DNA of 64,000 bases from Treponema sp. (GTDB lineage: Bacteria; Spirochaetota; Spirochaetia; Treponematales; Treponemataceae): the NCBI GenBank assembly GCA_024402475.1, contig JAKSTQ010000003.1:62001-126000 (forward strand), given 5' to 3'. Positions 46,123 to 54,574 of the stretch are shown one piece after another (the first letter of the stretch is position 1; each line of letters opens with the position of its first letter). The notes under the pieces were generated by a model. That model was given only the letters and a program-made list of their open reading frames with translations. It was not told the DNA's origin and did no database searches. Both the position numbers and the translations under genes were made by a program.

Positions 46123-46494
46123 TCACAAATATTTCCTTCCTGCTTTCTTTTTCTTGACTGAACTGACAATCCGTGTCAAAAGGTGAACAAGTTCTTCGCT
46201 TTGATCATGCAGCGGCCCGAATGTCTTTTGTTCGATGTAGCCTGTTTCATACAGCAGTTCAAGCCAGTACTGGGTCTGCGAGGCCTGGTTAAGGGCTTGT
46301 TCAAAACTGGCTCCAAAACTTTCGCTTGACTGTTCCCGTATTGCATCGTGAATATTTGCACCGATAGCTGTTCCGCTTTTTAATATCTGTCTTGAAATTA
46401 TGAATTCCCTCTGATTTGTAATCAGGTATTTGTAAAGGCCGATGATGCATACTGCAAAGTTTTTTGCCTTGTCTACTATGATACTTTTGCCCAT
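46123..46494 (-). CDS. Four-helix-bundle protein (23S rRNA intervening-sequence family)
   Basis: This 123-aa protein matches the family found inside 23S rRNA intervening sequences (PF05635): NFAVCIIGLYKYL, EFIISRQILKSGTAIGANIHDA and QTQYWLELLYETGYI. It forms a pentameric helical bundle in solved examples, and its function is unknown. Here it is a stand-alone gene between the exporter ATPase and tRNA-Asn, with no rRNA nearby. GGAGG precedes the ATG. Confidence 0.88.
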   Translation of the reverse strand: MGKSIIVDKAKNFAVCIIGLYKYLITNQREFIISRQILKSGTAIGANIHDAIREQSSESFGASFEQALNQASQTQYWLELLYETGYIEQKTFGPLHDQSEELVHLLTRIVSSVKKKKAGRKYL

Positions 46495-46588
46495 GATTCC
46501 TCCGTTTTGTCTGTCATATATACATTCTTTTTATTGAAAAAAATTACCTGATTTTTTTAGAAAAAGACGGAATTTTTTCTTCCTGCTA

Positions 46589-46618
46589 TTGACACAAACA
46601 GTTTATTTCTGTTATAGT
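46589..46618 (+). promoter_or_regulatory. Promoter of tRNA-Asn
   Basis: A perfect TTGACA (46589-46594), 18 bp and TATAGT (46613-46618) lie 24 nt before the mature tRNA 5' end. Confidence 0.75.
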
Positions 46619-46642
46619 ATTAACACGTTCGAAAGAACTGAT

Positions 46643-46715
46643 GCTCGTTTAGCTCAGCTGGTAGAGCAATGGACTGTTAATCCATGTGTCGCTGGTTCAA
46701 AACCAGCAACGGGCG
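46643..46715 (+). tRNA. tRNA-Asn (GUU)
   Basis: The 73-nt cloverleaf has an acceptor stem GCTCGTT/AACGGGC, a D-stem GCTC/GAGC, anticodon loop CTGTTAA with GTT, and a T-arm GCTGG/CCAGC around TTCAAAA. The discriminator is G, as usual for Asn. The CCA end is not encoded. A good promoter is upstream and an intrinsic terminator downstream, so it is a single-gene unit. Confidence 0.95.
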
Positions 46716-46720
46716 CAAAT

Positions 46721-46752
46721 AAAAGGCTACTGATTATTCGGTAGCCTTTTTT
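46721..46752 (+). terminator. Intrinsic terminator after tRNA-Asn
   Basis: A perfect 10-bp stem (46721-46730 with 46741-46750) around a 10-nt loop is followed by Ts (through 46752), 5 nt after the tRNA. Confidence 0.9.
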
Positions 46753-46827
46753 GTTTTTAAATTGAATTTCCTTCTGTCCTCTTGAAAAATCTGTCAAAAT
46801 AATTTTCCTGAATTTGTGAAAATAAAT

Positions 46828-46856
46828 TTGACTTTAAAGCGATTCCCTCCTATATT
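46828..46856 (+). promoter_or_regulatory. Promoter for a leaderless XRE-family gene
   Basis: TTGACT (46828-46833), 17 bp and TATATT (46851-46856) are followed by exactly 6 nt and the ATG at 46863. There is no Shine-Dalgarno. Confidence 0.7.
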
Positions 46857-46862
46857 TTAATC

Positions 46863-47456
46863 ATGAAAAACAAACTCAAAGAATTGCGTGAAAAGCGCGG
46901 GTTGTCTCAGGCTGAAGTTGCTCAGGAAATTGGAATTTCCCGCCAGATGTATAATAAATATGAACGGGGGGACACTGAGCCTTCCTTAAGTTCGCTTAAA
47001 GCCCTGTGTACTTTGTATGCAGTACCTTATGAAGAATTGCTCGGATCATCACAGGTTATGACACAAAAATCTCAGGATGATGCAGCGGTTTATCACTTTG
47101 ACGATTCTGCCGGAGAAGCTTTTGTTGCATCTCCTGCAGTTTCATGCAGCATCCCGGAATCTTCTCCCTTTGGAACAGAAAATTATTTTGCCCAGATTAT
47201 GAGCCTGCTTCCAAAACTTCTGTTGTCCGAAAAATCCAGGCTGCTGACTGCGGTTGCCCAGAGCATGACAGAAGAAGTTGAAGTTCAGACCAAAACCAGA
47301 AAATCTCAGCCTCTGAAAGTTAATCAAAAGGATGTGCATTTCCCTACCGAGGAGGAGTATAGGCATGGAATGGAGAAACTGCAGGAATTCACAGAATCAA
47401 TAGGGTTCAGCACTAAGGGTGTAAAGTGGACAAGGGAGGAAATGAATGAAAGATGA
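46863..47456 (+). CDS. XRE-family HTH protein, probable antitoxin of a PIN-domain pair
   Basis: This 197-aa protein has an N-terminal helix-turn-helix (about 3-60: LREKRGLSQAEVAQEIGISRQMYNKYERGDTEPSLSSLKAL). A low-complexity middle follows. The C-terminal tail (HFPTEEEYRHGMEKLQEF, then KWTREEMNER) resembles the toxin-wrapping tail of VapB-type antitoxins. It should bind DNA and repress its own operon while neutralising the PIN partner. The next gene overlaps its end by 11 nt. Its start lies 6 nt after a -10 box, so its mRNA is probably leaderless. XRE rather than AbrB-type DNA binding is uncommon for a PIN partner. Confidence 0.8.
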   Translation: MKNKLKELREKRGLSQAEVAQEIGISRQMYNKYERGDTEPSLSSLKALCTLYAVPYEELLGSSQVMTQKSQDDAAVYHFDDSAGEAFVASPAVSCSIPESSPFGTENYFAQIMSLLPKLLLSEKSRLLTAVAQSMTEEVEVQTKTRKSQPLKVNQKDVHFPTEEEYRHGMEKLQEFTESIGFSTKGVKWTREEMNER

Positions 47457-47880
47457 TATCGTAAATAATAAATGCTTTTTAGATACAAATCTCCTTATAT
47501 ATGTCTGGGATAATTCTGAGCCAGATAAAAAGAATCTGATTAAATCTTTTCTTAATAGTATTAAGAAAAGCTCATGCCCAGTTATTTCGACTCAAACATT
47601 AGGTGAATTTTTTAATGTTGCAGTAAAAAAATTGGGATTAACAAAAGATCAGGGGTATGTCATATGTGAAGAATATTCAAAAATGTTCCCCGTATACGAA
47701 ATCACCACCGAGAATGTCCTCCACGCCATGCAGCTTAGTAAAACAACTCAGTTCAGTTACTGGGACTCGCTGATTCTCGCAATGGCTATTGATACCGGCT
47801 GTACTGTTCTATATTCCGAAGATTTGAACAGCGGCCAGGAAATAGAGGGGCTCAAGATTGTGAATCCGTTTTATGCTTAA
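47446..47880 (+). CDS. PIN-domain ribonuclease toxin (VapC-like)
   Basis: This 144-aa protein has the PIN acidic tetrad arrangement: CFLDTNLLIY (Asp, near residue 12), the Glu in TQTLGEFFNV (near 55), SYWDSLILAMA (Asp, near 107) and the final YSEDLNSG (Asp, near 127). Such proteins are magnesium-dependent RNases, often cleaving tRNA or rRNA, and are toxic unless bound by the antitoxin. It overlaps the upstream gene by 11 nt. The pair lies just downstream of tRNA-Asn, a common position for mobile accessory genes, but no integrase is present. Confidence 0.85.
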   Translation: MKDDIVNNKCFLDTNLLIYVWDNSEPDKKNLIKSFLNSIKKSSCPVISTQTLGEFFNVAVKKLGLTKDQGYVICEEYSKMFPVYEITTENVLHAMQLSKTTQFSYWDSLILAMAIDTGCTVLYSEDLNSGQEIEGLKIVNPFYA

Positions 47881-48036
47881 GATAAGAGGGTTTTATTAAA
47901 ATCAGTCTGACTTATGACAGGGATGTGTTGTTATTTTCCTGATTTGATACTACAAATTTTATTTAAATCTGGTCATATAACTTTCTTTGGTTTTGCGGTA
48001 AATTAATAATACCAATAAAACTCAAAGAGGTATTAT

Positions 48037-49032
48037 ATGAAAAAGTCATCTGTCTATATTTTTGCATCTGTTTTGCTTGCTGTTGTTTTTTCCGGATGTG
48101 CAAAAAAAGAAGAACTTCAGATTTATTCAATTATTCATGAAGAAGAAACAAAGGCCCTTACAGACCTTTTTACACAAAAAACTGGAATCCCTGTTACTTT
48201 TTTGCGTGCTTCTACCGGTGAACTTGTAAACCGCGTAATTGCAGAAAAAGACAATCCTCAGGCTGATATCCTTTTAGGTGGTGCTACAAATTATCATATT
48301 CAGGCAGAAAAGGCAGGAGCTCTGGAATCTTATAAGTCTGCGCTTGCTGCAAATGTTCCAGATTATGCCCGTTCACAGAATGATACTTATACTGGATTCT
48401 GTGTTCTTACTCTGGGAATCGGAATCAACACCAGCCGCTTTGCAAAGAAATTTCCTGATCAGAAAATTCCGCAGGTCTGGGAAGATCTTGTGAATCCTGC
48501 CTTTAAAGGAGAAATCGTTCTTACAAATCCGGTTGCTTCTAGTACTGCCTATCTTTTTGTGCAGAACCAGCTGCAGCGTCTGGGATGGGATAAAGGCTGG
48601 GAATATCTTCTTTCCCTTTCTGAACTTGTAGGTCAGTTCCCGGATTCCGGCAGTGCGCCTGCAAAATTAATCGGAACTGGTGAATATGCGATTGGTGTTT
48701 CTTACCTTCATGCACTTGCAAAATACAAGTCTGACGGTTTTGATATTACTCTTGTTGCTCCACCTTCTTCGGTTGGGGACGTTGACTGTATTTCTATCAT
48801 GAAGAATACAAAGCATCTTGATGCTGCAAAACAGTTCGTTGACTTCATGCTTTCTAAAGAGGCACAGGAATTGATGAGTTCAATTGATTTTACTGTTCCT
48901 GTTAATCCAGAGGCTGTTGCTGCTAATGGTTCAATTCCTCTTTCTCAGATTGATATGATTAAATACGACAGTGAACTTGCAACAAAACAGAAAGATGAAG
49001 TTCTTAAAAAATGGACATTAGAAGTTAAATAA
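48037..49032 (+). CDS. Ferric-iron-type ABC transporter binding lipoprotein
   Basis: This 331-aa protein has a lipoprotein signal (VVFSGC, Cys21) and a periplasmic binding fold of the FbpA/AfuA type: EEETKALTDLFTQKTGIPV, GELVNRVIAEKDNPQADILLGG, GINTSRFAKKF. A Tyr-rich C-terminal region is consistent with Fe3+ binding. 2-aminoethylphosphonate- and other anion-binding relatives exist, so substrate is inferred. AGAGGT precedes the ATG. A permease and an ATPase gene follow directly, so this is a complete three-gene importer. Confidence 0.87.
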   Translation: MKKSSVYIFASVLLAVVFSGCAKKEELQIYSIIHEEETKALTDLFTQKTGIPVTFLRASTGELVNRVIAEKDNPQADILLGGATNYHIQAEKAGALESYKSALAANVPDYARSQNDTYTGFCVLTLGIGINTSRFAKKFPDQKIPQVWEDLVNPAFKGEIVLTNPVASSTAYLFVQNQLQRLGWDKGWEYLLSLSELVGQFPDSGSAPAKLIGTGEYAIGVSYLHALAKYKSDGFDITLVAPPSSVGDVDCISIMKNTKHLDAAKQFVDFMLSKEAQELMSSIDFTVPVNPEAVAANGSIPLSQIDMIKYDSELATKQKDEVLKKWTLEVK

Positions 49033-49035
49033 AAT

Positions 49036-50667
49036 ATGAAATTCAAAAACGGCAAAAGCAGATCTTTATACTCGCTGTGGCTTTTAGTCCTTGTGCTTCT
49101 TGTAAGCCTTGTAGCTCTTCCTCTTTTACTTGTAGTTCTTTCTGCAGGTCCTAAGGATTATGCTGCTGTAGCTTCTTCGGCTGTATGGCGCAAGGCTATG
49201 CTTAATACGCTTATTGAATGCGTAAGCTCTTCTTTGCTTTCTGTCGTTATTGGTTTTATCTATGCTTTTGCAGTTGCCAGGGCGAACATTCCTTTTAAGA
49301 AATTCTTTAAGCTTGTTCCTCTTGTGCATCTGATTACTCCGCCTTTTGTCGGCGGTCTTGCGTTCATTCTTCTTGTCGGAAGGCAGGGTTTTATTACCCA
49401 CCGCCTTCTGGGGCTGGATGTTTCGATTTACGGTTTCTGGGGACTTTTGCTTGCTCAGGTTCTGTGCTTTTTTCCGCTGGCGTATCTGATCTGTCTTCAG
49501 ACTCTACAGGGAATTAATCCCAGTCTTGAAAAAGCTGCAAAAAGTATGGGGGCAGGGAAGCTTAAGATTTTCTTTACCGTAACGCTTCCGCTTTGTGCCA
49601 CAGGAATTCTTTCTTCTTTTTTATTTATCGCAGTTTCTGTCTTAAGTGATTTTGGAAATCCGCTGATTGTTGCCGGCCGCTTCCGAGTTCTTGCTGTAGA
49701 AATTTATACTCAGCTTACAGGCTGGCTCAATGTTGGAACAAGTGCTGTGCTTGGAATTATTCTTGTGATTCCTTCTGTTGTGCTGTTTCTGCTCCAGAAT
49801 CATCTTATGAAAAAATCCGGAACGAAACTTTCTACAATCGGCGGAAAATCTCTTTTTACTCAGACTCAGGATAATTCCTGCAGTCCTTTTGCTAATGCTG
49901 TTCTTTTTATTTTTGTGCTTATTATAAGCCTTGCCATTCTTGCCCAGTTCTTTGCAATTATTGCTGGTGCTTTTCAAAAGTTATGGGGAATCAACACTTC
50001 CTTTACAACTGAACATATCAAAACTGTTGCAGGCTATTTTACTGAACTTAAGAATTCCGTTGTCTTTGCGCTTATTGCTGCTGTTTTAAGTACATCTTTT
50101 GCTGTCCTTGCAGGTTATTTCGTCAACAGAACGAACCTTCCTCTTGGTAAGACTATTGATATCCTTTCTCAGCTGCCAAGTGCAATCCCTGGATCTTTGC
50201 TTGGTCTTGCAATTTCTGTTGCTGCAAATAAATTGAATTTTAAGGTTTCTTCCATATTAATTGTAATTGCAATGGCTGTTGCATTTTTGCCTTTTGCTTA
50301 TAAAGTTGTTTCTGCTGCTTTTTCCCAGATCAGTACTACTCTTGATGACGGAGCTCGTTCTTTAGGCGCTTCACCGCTTTATCTTCTTGGTACTGTTCTT
50401 GTTCCTGTTGCAGGCGGCGGAATTTTTTCCGGTTTTATTTATGCCTTTATCCGGGGCGCCGGAACTTTGAGCGCTGTAATTTTTCTTGTTTCGTTTAAAA
50501 CTCCCCTTGCTTCTGTACGTATCTTAAATCTTGCAGAAGAAGGTTTCTGGGGAAAGTCCGCAGCTCTTGCCCTTACGCTGACACTGATCACTTTTATGAT
50601 TCTTGGTCTTGGAATAATCCTAATGAAAATTATCAGGAGAATATTATGGAAACCGCGTTATCTTTAG
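49036..50667 (+). CDS. FbpB-like ABC permease with two transport domains
   Basis: This 543-aa permease carries two BPD_transp_1 units (about residues 60-260 and 330-535). Each has an EAA-type loop (LEKAAKSMGAGKLKIFFTVTLPL, and LDDGARSLGASPLYLLGTVLVPV). It has about twelve membrane helices. The duplicated form is standard for ferric-iron permeases, so it needs no partner permease. It starts 3 nt after the binding-protein gene, and its stop overlaps the ATPase gene by 22 nt. Confidence 0.9.
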   Translation: MKFKNGKSRSLYSLWLLVLVLLVSLVALPLLLVVLSAGPKDYAAVASSAVWRKAMLNTLIECVSSSLLSVVIGFIYAFAVARANIPFKKFFKLVPLVHLITPPFVGGLAFILLVGRQGFITHRLLGLDVSIYGFWGLLLAQVLCFFPLAYLICLQTLQGINPSLEKAAKSMGAGKLKIFFTVTLPLCATGILSSFLFIAVSVLSDFGNPLIVAGRFRVLAVEIYTQLTGWLNVGTSAVLGIILVIPSVVLFLLQNHLMKKSGTKLSTIGGKSLFTQTQDNSCSPFANAVLFIFVLIISLAILAQFFAIIAGAFQKLWGINTSFTTEHIKTVAGYFTELKNSVVFALIAAVLSTSFAVLAGYFVNRTNLPLGKTIDILSQLPSAIPGSLLGLAISVAANKLNFKVSSILIVIAMAVAFLPFAYKVVSAAFSQISTTLDDGARSLGASPLYLLGTVLVPVAGGGIFSGFIYAFIRGAGTLSAVIFLVSFKTPLASVRILNLAEEGFWGKSAALALTLTLITFMILGLGIILMKIIRRILWKPRYL

Positions 50668-51653
50668 AAAATATTTCTTTTTCCTATGGCAGTTCTACTG
50701 TTCCTGTTATTGATAATTTTTCTCTCGAAGTCGAAAAAGGCAGTTTTACAACTTTGCTTGGTTCAAGCGGCTGCGGAAAGACAACTTTACTGCGCCTTAT
50801 TTCCGGCTTTCTTGAACCTTCTAAAGGCGTAATCCGCATTGACGGCAAAGCTGTAAATTCAATTTCTCCCGAAAACCGTAAGATTGCAATGGTGTTTCAG
50901 GATTACGCACTTTTCCCTCACATGACTGTTGGACAGAATATGCGTTATGGTATCAAAATCAAAAATTCAAAACTTGCCGCTTCTGAACGAAAATCAAAAC
51001 AGCAGATCGAAGACCTTATTTCCCAAACTGTAAAAATTCTGGACCTTTCAAAACTTATTGACCGCTTTCCGGGTGAACTTTCCGGCGGTCAGCAGCAGCG
51101 TGTTGCACTGGGCCGTGCTCTTGTTCTTGAACCTCAGATTCTTTTAATGGATGAACCTTTATCAAGCCTTGATACAAACTTGCGTAAATCCGTAAGGGCA
51201 GAATTAAAGGAAATCCAGCAGAGGCTTAAAATTACTACGATCTATGTAACTCACGACCAGGAAGAAGCTCTTTCTCTTTCTGATAAAATTGCAGTTTTGA
51301 ACGAAGGTAAACTCCTTCAGTATGGAACAAGCCGCCAGGTTTATTTTGCTCCCCAGGACCGCTTCACTGCGGAATTTGCAGGCAGCGCCAACTTCATTCA
51401 GCAGGATAATCAGACTTTTATGATCCGCCCGGAATGGATTGTTCTTCACCATAATCCTGCCCAAAACCATGATGCTGCAAAGCCCCTTATCCCGGGAACT
51501 GTTACTGCCTGTGAATTTCTTGGAAGTCATGTCCGTTATAGCGTTCAGACTGAATACGGAATTCTTTACGCAGATTCCAGTTCAGCTTACTTAGAAGACT
51601 TGCGCAGCGGAACTTCGGTTTTCCTTGAATTTATGCATAAAAAGCGAATGTAA
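50646..51653 (+). CDS. FbpC-like ABC transporter ATPase
   Basis: This 335-aa ATPase has Walker A LGSSGCGKTT (near 38), Q-loop VFQDYALFPHMT, signature LSGGQQQRVALGRAL and Walker B LLMDEPLSSLD. A C-terminal TOBE-like domain starts near 280. The order and size are those of FbpC/PotA-type importer ATPases. It overlaps the permease gene by 22 nt and closes the operon. No Fur box could be identified with confidence. Confidence 0.92.
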   Translation: METALSLENISFSYGSSTVPVIDNFSLEVEKGSFTTLLGSSGCGKTTLLRLISGFLEPSKGVIRIDGKAVNSISPENRKIAMVFQDYALFPHMTVGQNMRYGIKIKNSKLAASERKSKQQIEDLISQTVKILDLSKLIDRFPGELSGGQQQRVALGRALVLEPQILLMDEPLSSLDTNLRKSVRAELKEIQQRLKITTIYVTHDQEEALSLSDKIAVLNEGKLLQYGTSRQVYFAPQDRFTAEFAGSANFIQQDNQTFMIRPEWIVLHHNPAQNHDAAKPLIPGTVTACEFLGSHVRYSVQTEYGILYADSSSAYLEDLRSGTSVFLEFMHKKRM

Positions 51654-51735
51654 TAAAAATTTCTGTTATAAAACAAAAATAATTGTATCCATTATTCATT
51701 ATGAGTGTTATAATTTATAGTGAAAGGAGTAAAAA

Positions 51736-52236
51736 ATGAAAAAGATTATCATGATTTTGGCAGCAGCTCTTTTGACTGCTGGTGCATTCGCTCAGACAGG
51801 CTGGTACGGATACAGTGACAAAGACGGCAATAACGGTTCAAGTACTGTTAAAGTTGTTGAAGCAAACGGTGGAGCTACTATGACTGGTACTGTTACAACA
51901 AAATACCAGTACGGTTTTGCTGGAATGGGAATCGATGCTGATCCTGCTTACAAAACAGCAAGAGGTATCCGCCTTACAGTAAAAGGTGACGGAAAACTTT
52001 ACAACGTTCGCGTAGAAACAACAGACCGCCCTGACTACTGTTTCCATGAATTCACATTCAAGGCACCTGCTAACGCTACAACAATTGAAATTCCATATTC
52101 TAAACTTTTCCAGGAAGAATGGGGAAAACAGAAAGCATTCGATCCTGCAAAAATCAGAGGAATTTCATTCCAGACAGTTGGTCAGCCAATTGCAAGTTTC
52201 AACCTTACTTGTGTAAAAGTTGAACCACTTAAGTAA
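51736..52236 (+). CDS. Small secreted protein, CBM11/CIA30-like beta-sandwich
   Basis: This 166-aa protein has a signal peptide (cut after GAFA, about residue 20). The mature domain is rich in beta strands: RGIRLTVKGDGKLYNVRVET, then a Phe/Pro segment and DPAKIRGISFQTVGQP. That pattern is seen in CBM11 and CIA30-type sandwiches that bind carbohydrates or proteins. It probably acts in the periplasm or outside the cell. The monocistronic unit has AAAGGAG before the ATG, a TATAAT upstream and a strong terminator downstream. Confidence 0.7.
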   Translation: MKKIIMILAAALLTAGAFAQTGWYGYSDKDGNNGSSTVKVVEANGGATMTGTVTTKYQYGFAGMGIDADPAYKTARGIRLTVKGDGKLYNVRVETTDRPDYCFHEFTFKAPANATTIEIPYSKLFQEEWGKQKAFDPAKIRGISFQTVGQPIASFNLTCVKVEPLK

Positions 52237-52284
52237 GTCGTAAATCGTCTTATTTATAGAAGAATTTATTAAATAAATTCGTTC

Positions 52285-52322
52285 AAAGAAGCCTTAAGAT
52301 ATTGACCTTAAGGCTTCTTTTT
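52285..52322 (+). terminator. Strong intrinsic terminator after the secreted-protein gene
   Basis: A perfect 14-bp stem (52285-52298 with 52307-52320) with an 8-nt loop runs straight into Ts. Confidence 0.92.
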
Positions 52323-52418
52323 GTTAGTATACATTCTACATAAATATGCTTGAAAGTATTATCCCCGTTAAACAATACCAGGCATTGAATTGCAAATTAT
52401 AGTGTATAGAGGTTTTTT

Positions 52419-52730
52419 ATGTACGCACTTGTTGAATATAAGGGAAAACAGTACAAAGCTGAAAAAGGTGCCCTTCTTCAGGTTGACAAACTTGATGCAG
52501 AAAAAGGCGCTAAAATCGACATCGATTCAGTTCTTCTTGTAAGTGATGGTGACAAAGTTAGCGTTGGTGCTCCTTACGTATCTGGCGCAAAAGTAAAAGT
52601 TGTAGTTGAAGATTCTTTCAAAGACAAAAAAGTTCTCGTATTTAAATACAAGAGCAAGAAAGACTACCACCGCTTTATCGGTCACAGACAGCAGTACACA
52701 AACGTACGCGTTGAAGAAATCGTACTTTAA
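52419..52730 (+). CDS. rplU: 50S ribosomal protein L21
   Basis: This 103-aa protein is full length for L21: MYALVEYKGKQYKAEKGA, the central KVSVGAPYVSGAKV and the signature FKYKSKKDYHRFIGHRQQYTNVRV. GAGG precedes the ATG. It begins the classic rplU-prp-rpmA-obg order. The stop (52728-52730) overlaps the next ATG by one base. Confidence 0.97.
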   Translation: MYALVEYKGKQYKAEKGALLQVDKLDAEKGAKIDIDSVLLVSDGDKVSVGAPYVSGAKVKVVVEDSFKDKKVLVFKYKSKKDYHRFIGHRQQYTNVRVEEIVL

Positions 52731-53071
52731 TGACCTGCGTAACGCTTGTTAAATCCAGAACCGGTCATAATCTTAGCTTTAAGGCAGAAGGTCATGCAGG
52801 TTTTGGAATCAAGGGCGAAGACATTGTCTGCAGTGCAGTTTCGACTTTATGCAGGACTGCACTTGAAGTCCTTGATTCTTCAAGCGGAATTAAATTGGAA
52901 ACAGATGTTTCCCGCCGTGGATTCATTTCTTTTGCAGCGGGAATAGATAAAGCTGATGCACTTTTAGTACAGAAGCTTACAACGATCGGAGAGGTTCTTG
53001 AAAAAGGCTTTATGATGATTCAGGAACAGTATCCGGATAACTTGAGATTTGAACTGATCTTGGAGGATTAA
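52730..53071 (+). CDS. prp: Ribosomal-processing cysteine protease Prp
   Basis: This 113-aa protein is of the YsxB/Prp family, with catalytic His in EGHAGFG and Cys in [10 protein letters not shown]. In S. aureus Prp removes an N-terminal extension from L27. Here it sits between rplU and rpmA as usual. It starts on the last base of rplU and its stop is 1 nt before the L27 start region. Unexpectedly, L27 in this window has no such extension. Confidence 0.9.
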   Translation: MTCVTLVKSRTGHNLSFKAEGHAGFGIKGEDIVCSAVSTLCRTALEVLDSSSGIKLETDVSRRGFISFAAGIDKADALLVQKLTTIGEVLEKGFMMIQEQYPDNLRFELILED

Positions 53072-53072
53072 T

Positions 53073-53330
53073 ATGGGAAGAACTAGAGGCGGTAGCGGTG
53101 CTAAAAACGGCCGTGATTCTAATCCAAAACACCTTGGTGTTAAAAAGTTTGCTGGTGAATTTGTAACTGCAGGTTCAATCATCGTAAAACAGCGCGGAAC
53201 ACACTTCCACCCAGGTGATAACACAGGAAGAGCTGGAGACGACAGTATCTTTGCAACAGCAGATGGTAACGTTGTATTCGGTGAACGCAAAAACAGAAAA
53301 ATCATTTCTGTTACACCTGTAGCAAAATAA
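53073..53330 (+). CDS. rpmA: 50S ribosomal protein L27
   Basis: This 85-aa protein has [18 protein letters not shown] and the typical ending. It begins [16 protein letters not shown], a mature-type N terminus. GGAGG lies 6 nt before the ATG. No in-frame upstream start codon is present, so there is no cleavable extension for Prp. L27 reaches the peptidyl-transferase centre, so a clean N terminus is needed. Confidence 0.97.
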   Translation: MGRTRGGSGAKNGRDSNPKHLGVKKFAGEFVTAGSIIVKQRGTHFHPGDNTGRAGDDSIFATADGNVVFGERKNRKIISVTPVAK

Positions 53331-53351
53331 GTAAAACACTTATTGGATTTG

Positions 53352-53388
53352 AATACCCGGACTCGTATGATTTCCGGGTATTTTTTTT
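53352..53388 (+). terminator. Intrinsic terminator between rpmA and obg
   Basis: A 9-bp GC-rich stem (53352-53360 with 53374-53382) is followed by a run of Ts. It must be read through, or obg must have its own promoter, because the obg ribosome site starts just after it. Confidence 0.88.
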
Positions 53389-53403
53389 AATTGGAGGTTC
53401 ACA

Positions 53404-54537
53404 ATGATTGGATTTGCAGATGAAGCACTTATTGAAATCTCAAGCGGGAAAGGCGGCAACGGCTGTATTTCTTTCAGACGCGAAAAATATGTACCTAACG
53501 GTGGTCCATCCGGTGGTGATGGTGGAGACGGCGGCGATGTTCTTTTTGTTGTAAAACGCAATCTTCGTACTCTCGCTAACCTTCGCTGGCATCCAATCAT
53601 TCGTGCCAAAAATGGAGCTGACGGCCAGAGCTGGAATAAGTATGGCCGTAACGGTGACGATGCTGTGATTCCTGTTCCGCCTGGAACAACTATCCGCGAC
53701 CCTGAAACAAATGAAATTATTCATGAGTTCACTTTTGAAGACGAAGAACCATACAAGATTCTTGTTGGCGGTAAAGGCGGCTGGGGCAACATGCATTTTA
53801 AGACTTCTACAAACCAGGCTCCACGTTATGCTCATCACGGTAAACCCGGCGAAACCCGTAAGCTCAAAGTTGAACTGAGTATCATGGCTGATGTTGGTCT
53901 TGTTGGATTCCCTAATGCAGGTAAATCAAGCCTTTTGACAGCTTTTACAAATGCTCGTCCAAAAATCGCTCCTTATCCATTCACAACAAAAATCCCTAAC
54001 CTGGGTGTTTTGAATGCGGATAAAGACCGTGATATCATCATTGCTGATATTCCTGGAATTATCGAAGGTGCTAGCGAAGGTGCAGGACTTGGAATCCGCT
54101 TCTTAAAGCATATCAGCCGTACTAGCTGTCTTATTTTTATGATTGATACCAGTGATGAAAATTACCTTACTGCTTACGAAACTTTGTGTACTGAGCTTAA
54201 AGGTTTTTCTGAAACTCTTATTGATAAACCGCGTATTGTTCTCTGTAACAAAATCGATATAGAAGGAACAGAAGAACGCGTTAAAGAAATTGCAGATAAA
54301 ATTCACCAGACAGAAAAGGACACTGTTGTTCTTGGAATTTCTGTTCTTGAAAATAAAGGCCTTGGTAATGCACGCAAGTCTATTATTGAACTTGTTGACC
54401 GCCTTGAAAACTGCGGCGAAGCAAAACTTACTCTTGGCAAAACTGATTCCCTGGAAACTTCGAGCTTTATGGCAGAAAGAGAAGGAATCGGTGACGAAGA
54501 AACTCAGTATCCTGGCAGCGCGCCTTCGGATCTGTAG
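53404..54537 (+). CDS. obgE: Obg family GTPase (ribosome assembly)
   Basis: This 377-aa protein has the Obg N-terminal Gly-rich fold (DEALIEISSGKGGNGCISFRREKY, GGPSGGDGGDGGDV) and a G domain with G1 GFPNAGKSS (near 170), G3 DIPG (IIADIPGIIEG) and G4 NKID. The C terminus is a short acidic and variable tail without the OCT domain. It assists 50S assembly and stress control. GGAGG precedes the ATG. Confidence 0.96.
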   Translation: MIGFADEALIEISSGKGGNGCISFRREKYVPNGGPSGGDGGDGGDVLFVVKRNLRTLANLRWHPIIRAKNGADGQSWNKYGRNGDDAVIPVPPGTTIRDPETNEIIHEFTFEDEEPYKILVGGKGGWGNMHFKTSTNQAPRYAHHGKPGETRKLKVELSIMADVGLVGFPNAGKSSLLTAFTNARPKIAPYPFTTKIPNLGVLNADKDRDIIIADIPGIIEGASEGAGLGIRFLKHISRTSCLIFMIDTSDENYLTAYETLCTELKGFSETLIDKPRIVLCNKIDIEGTEERVKEIADKIHQTEKDTVVLGISVLENKGLGNARKSIIELVDRLENCGEAKLTLGKTDSLETSSFMAEREGIGDEETQYPGSAPSDL

Positions 54538-54574
54538 TCTGAATTTTTATGGTACTGTCCTGCGGTAATCACAG

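Noticed and set aside
46643..46715. tRNA-Asn as a prophage or island attachment site
   Set aside because: No integrase and no repeated tRNA 3' end were seen in the flanking sequence.
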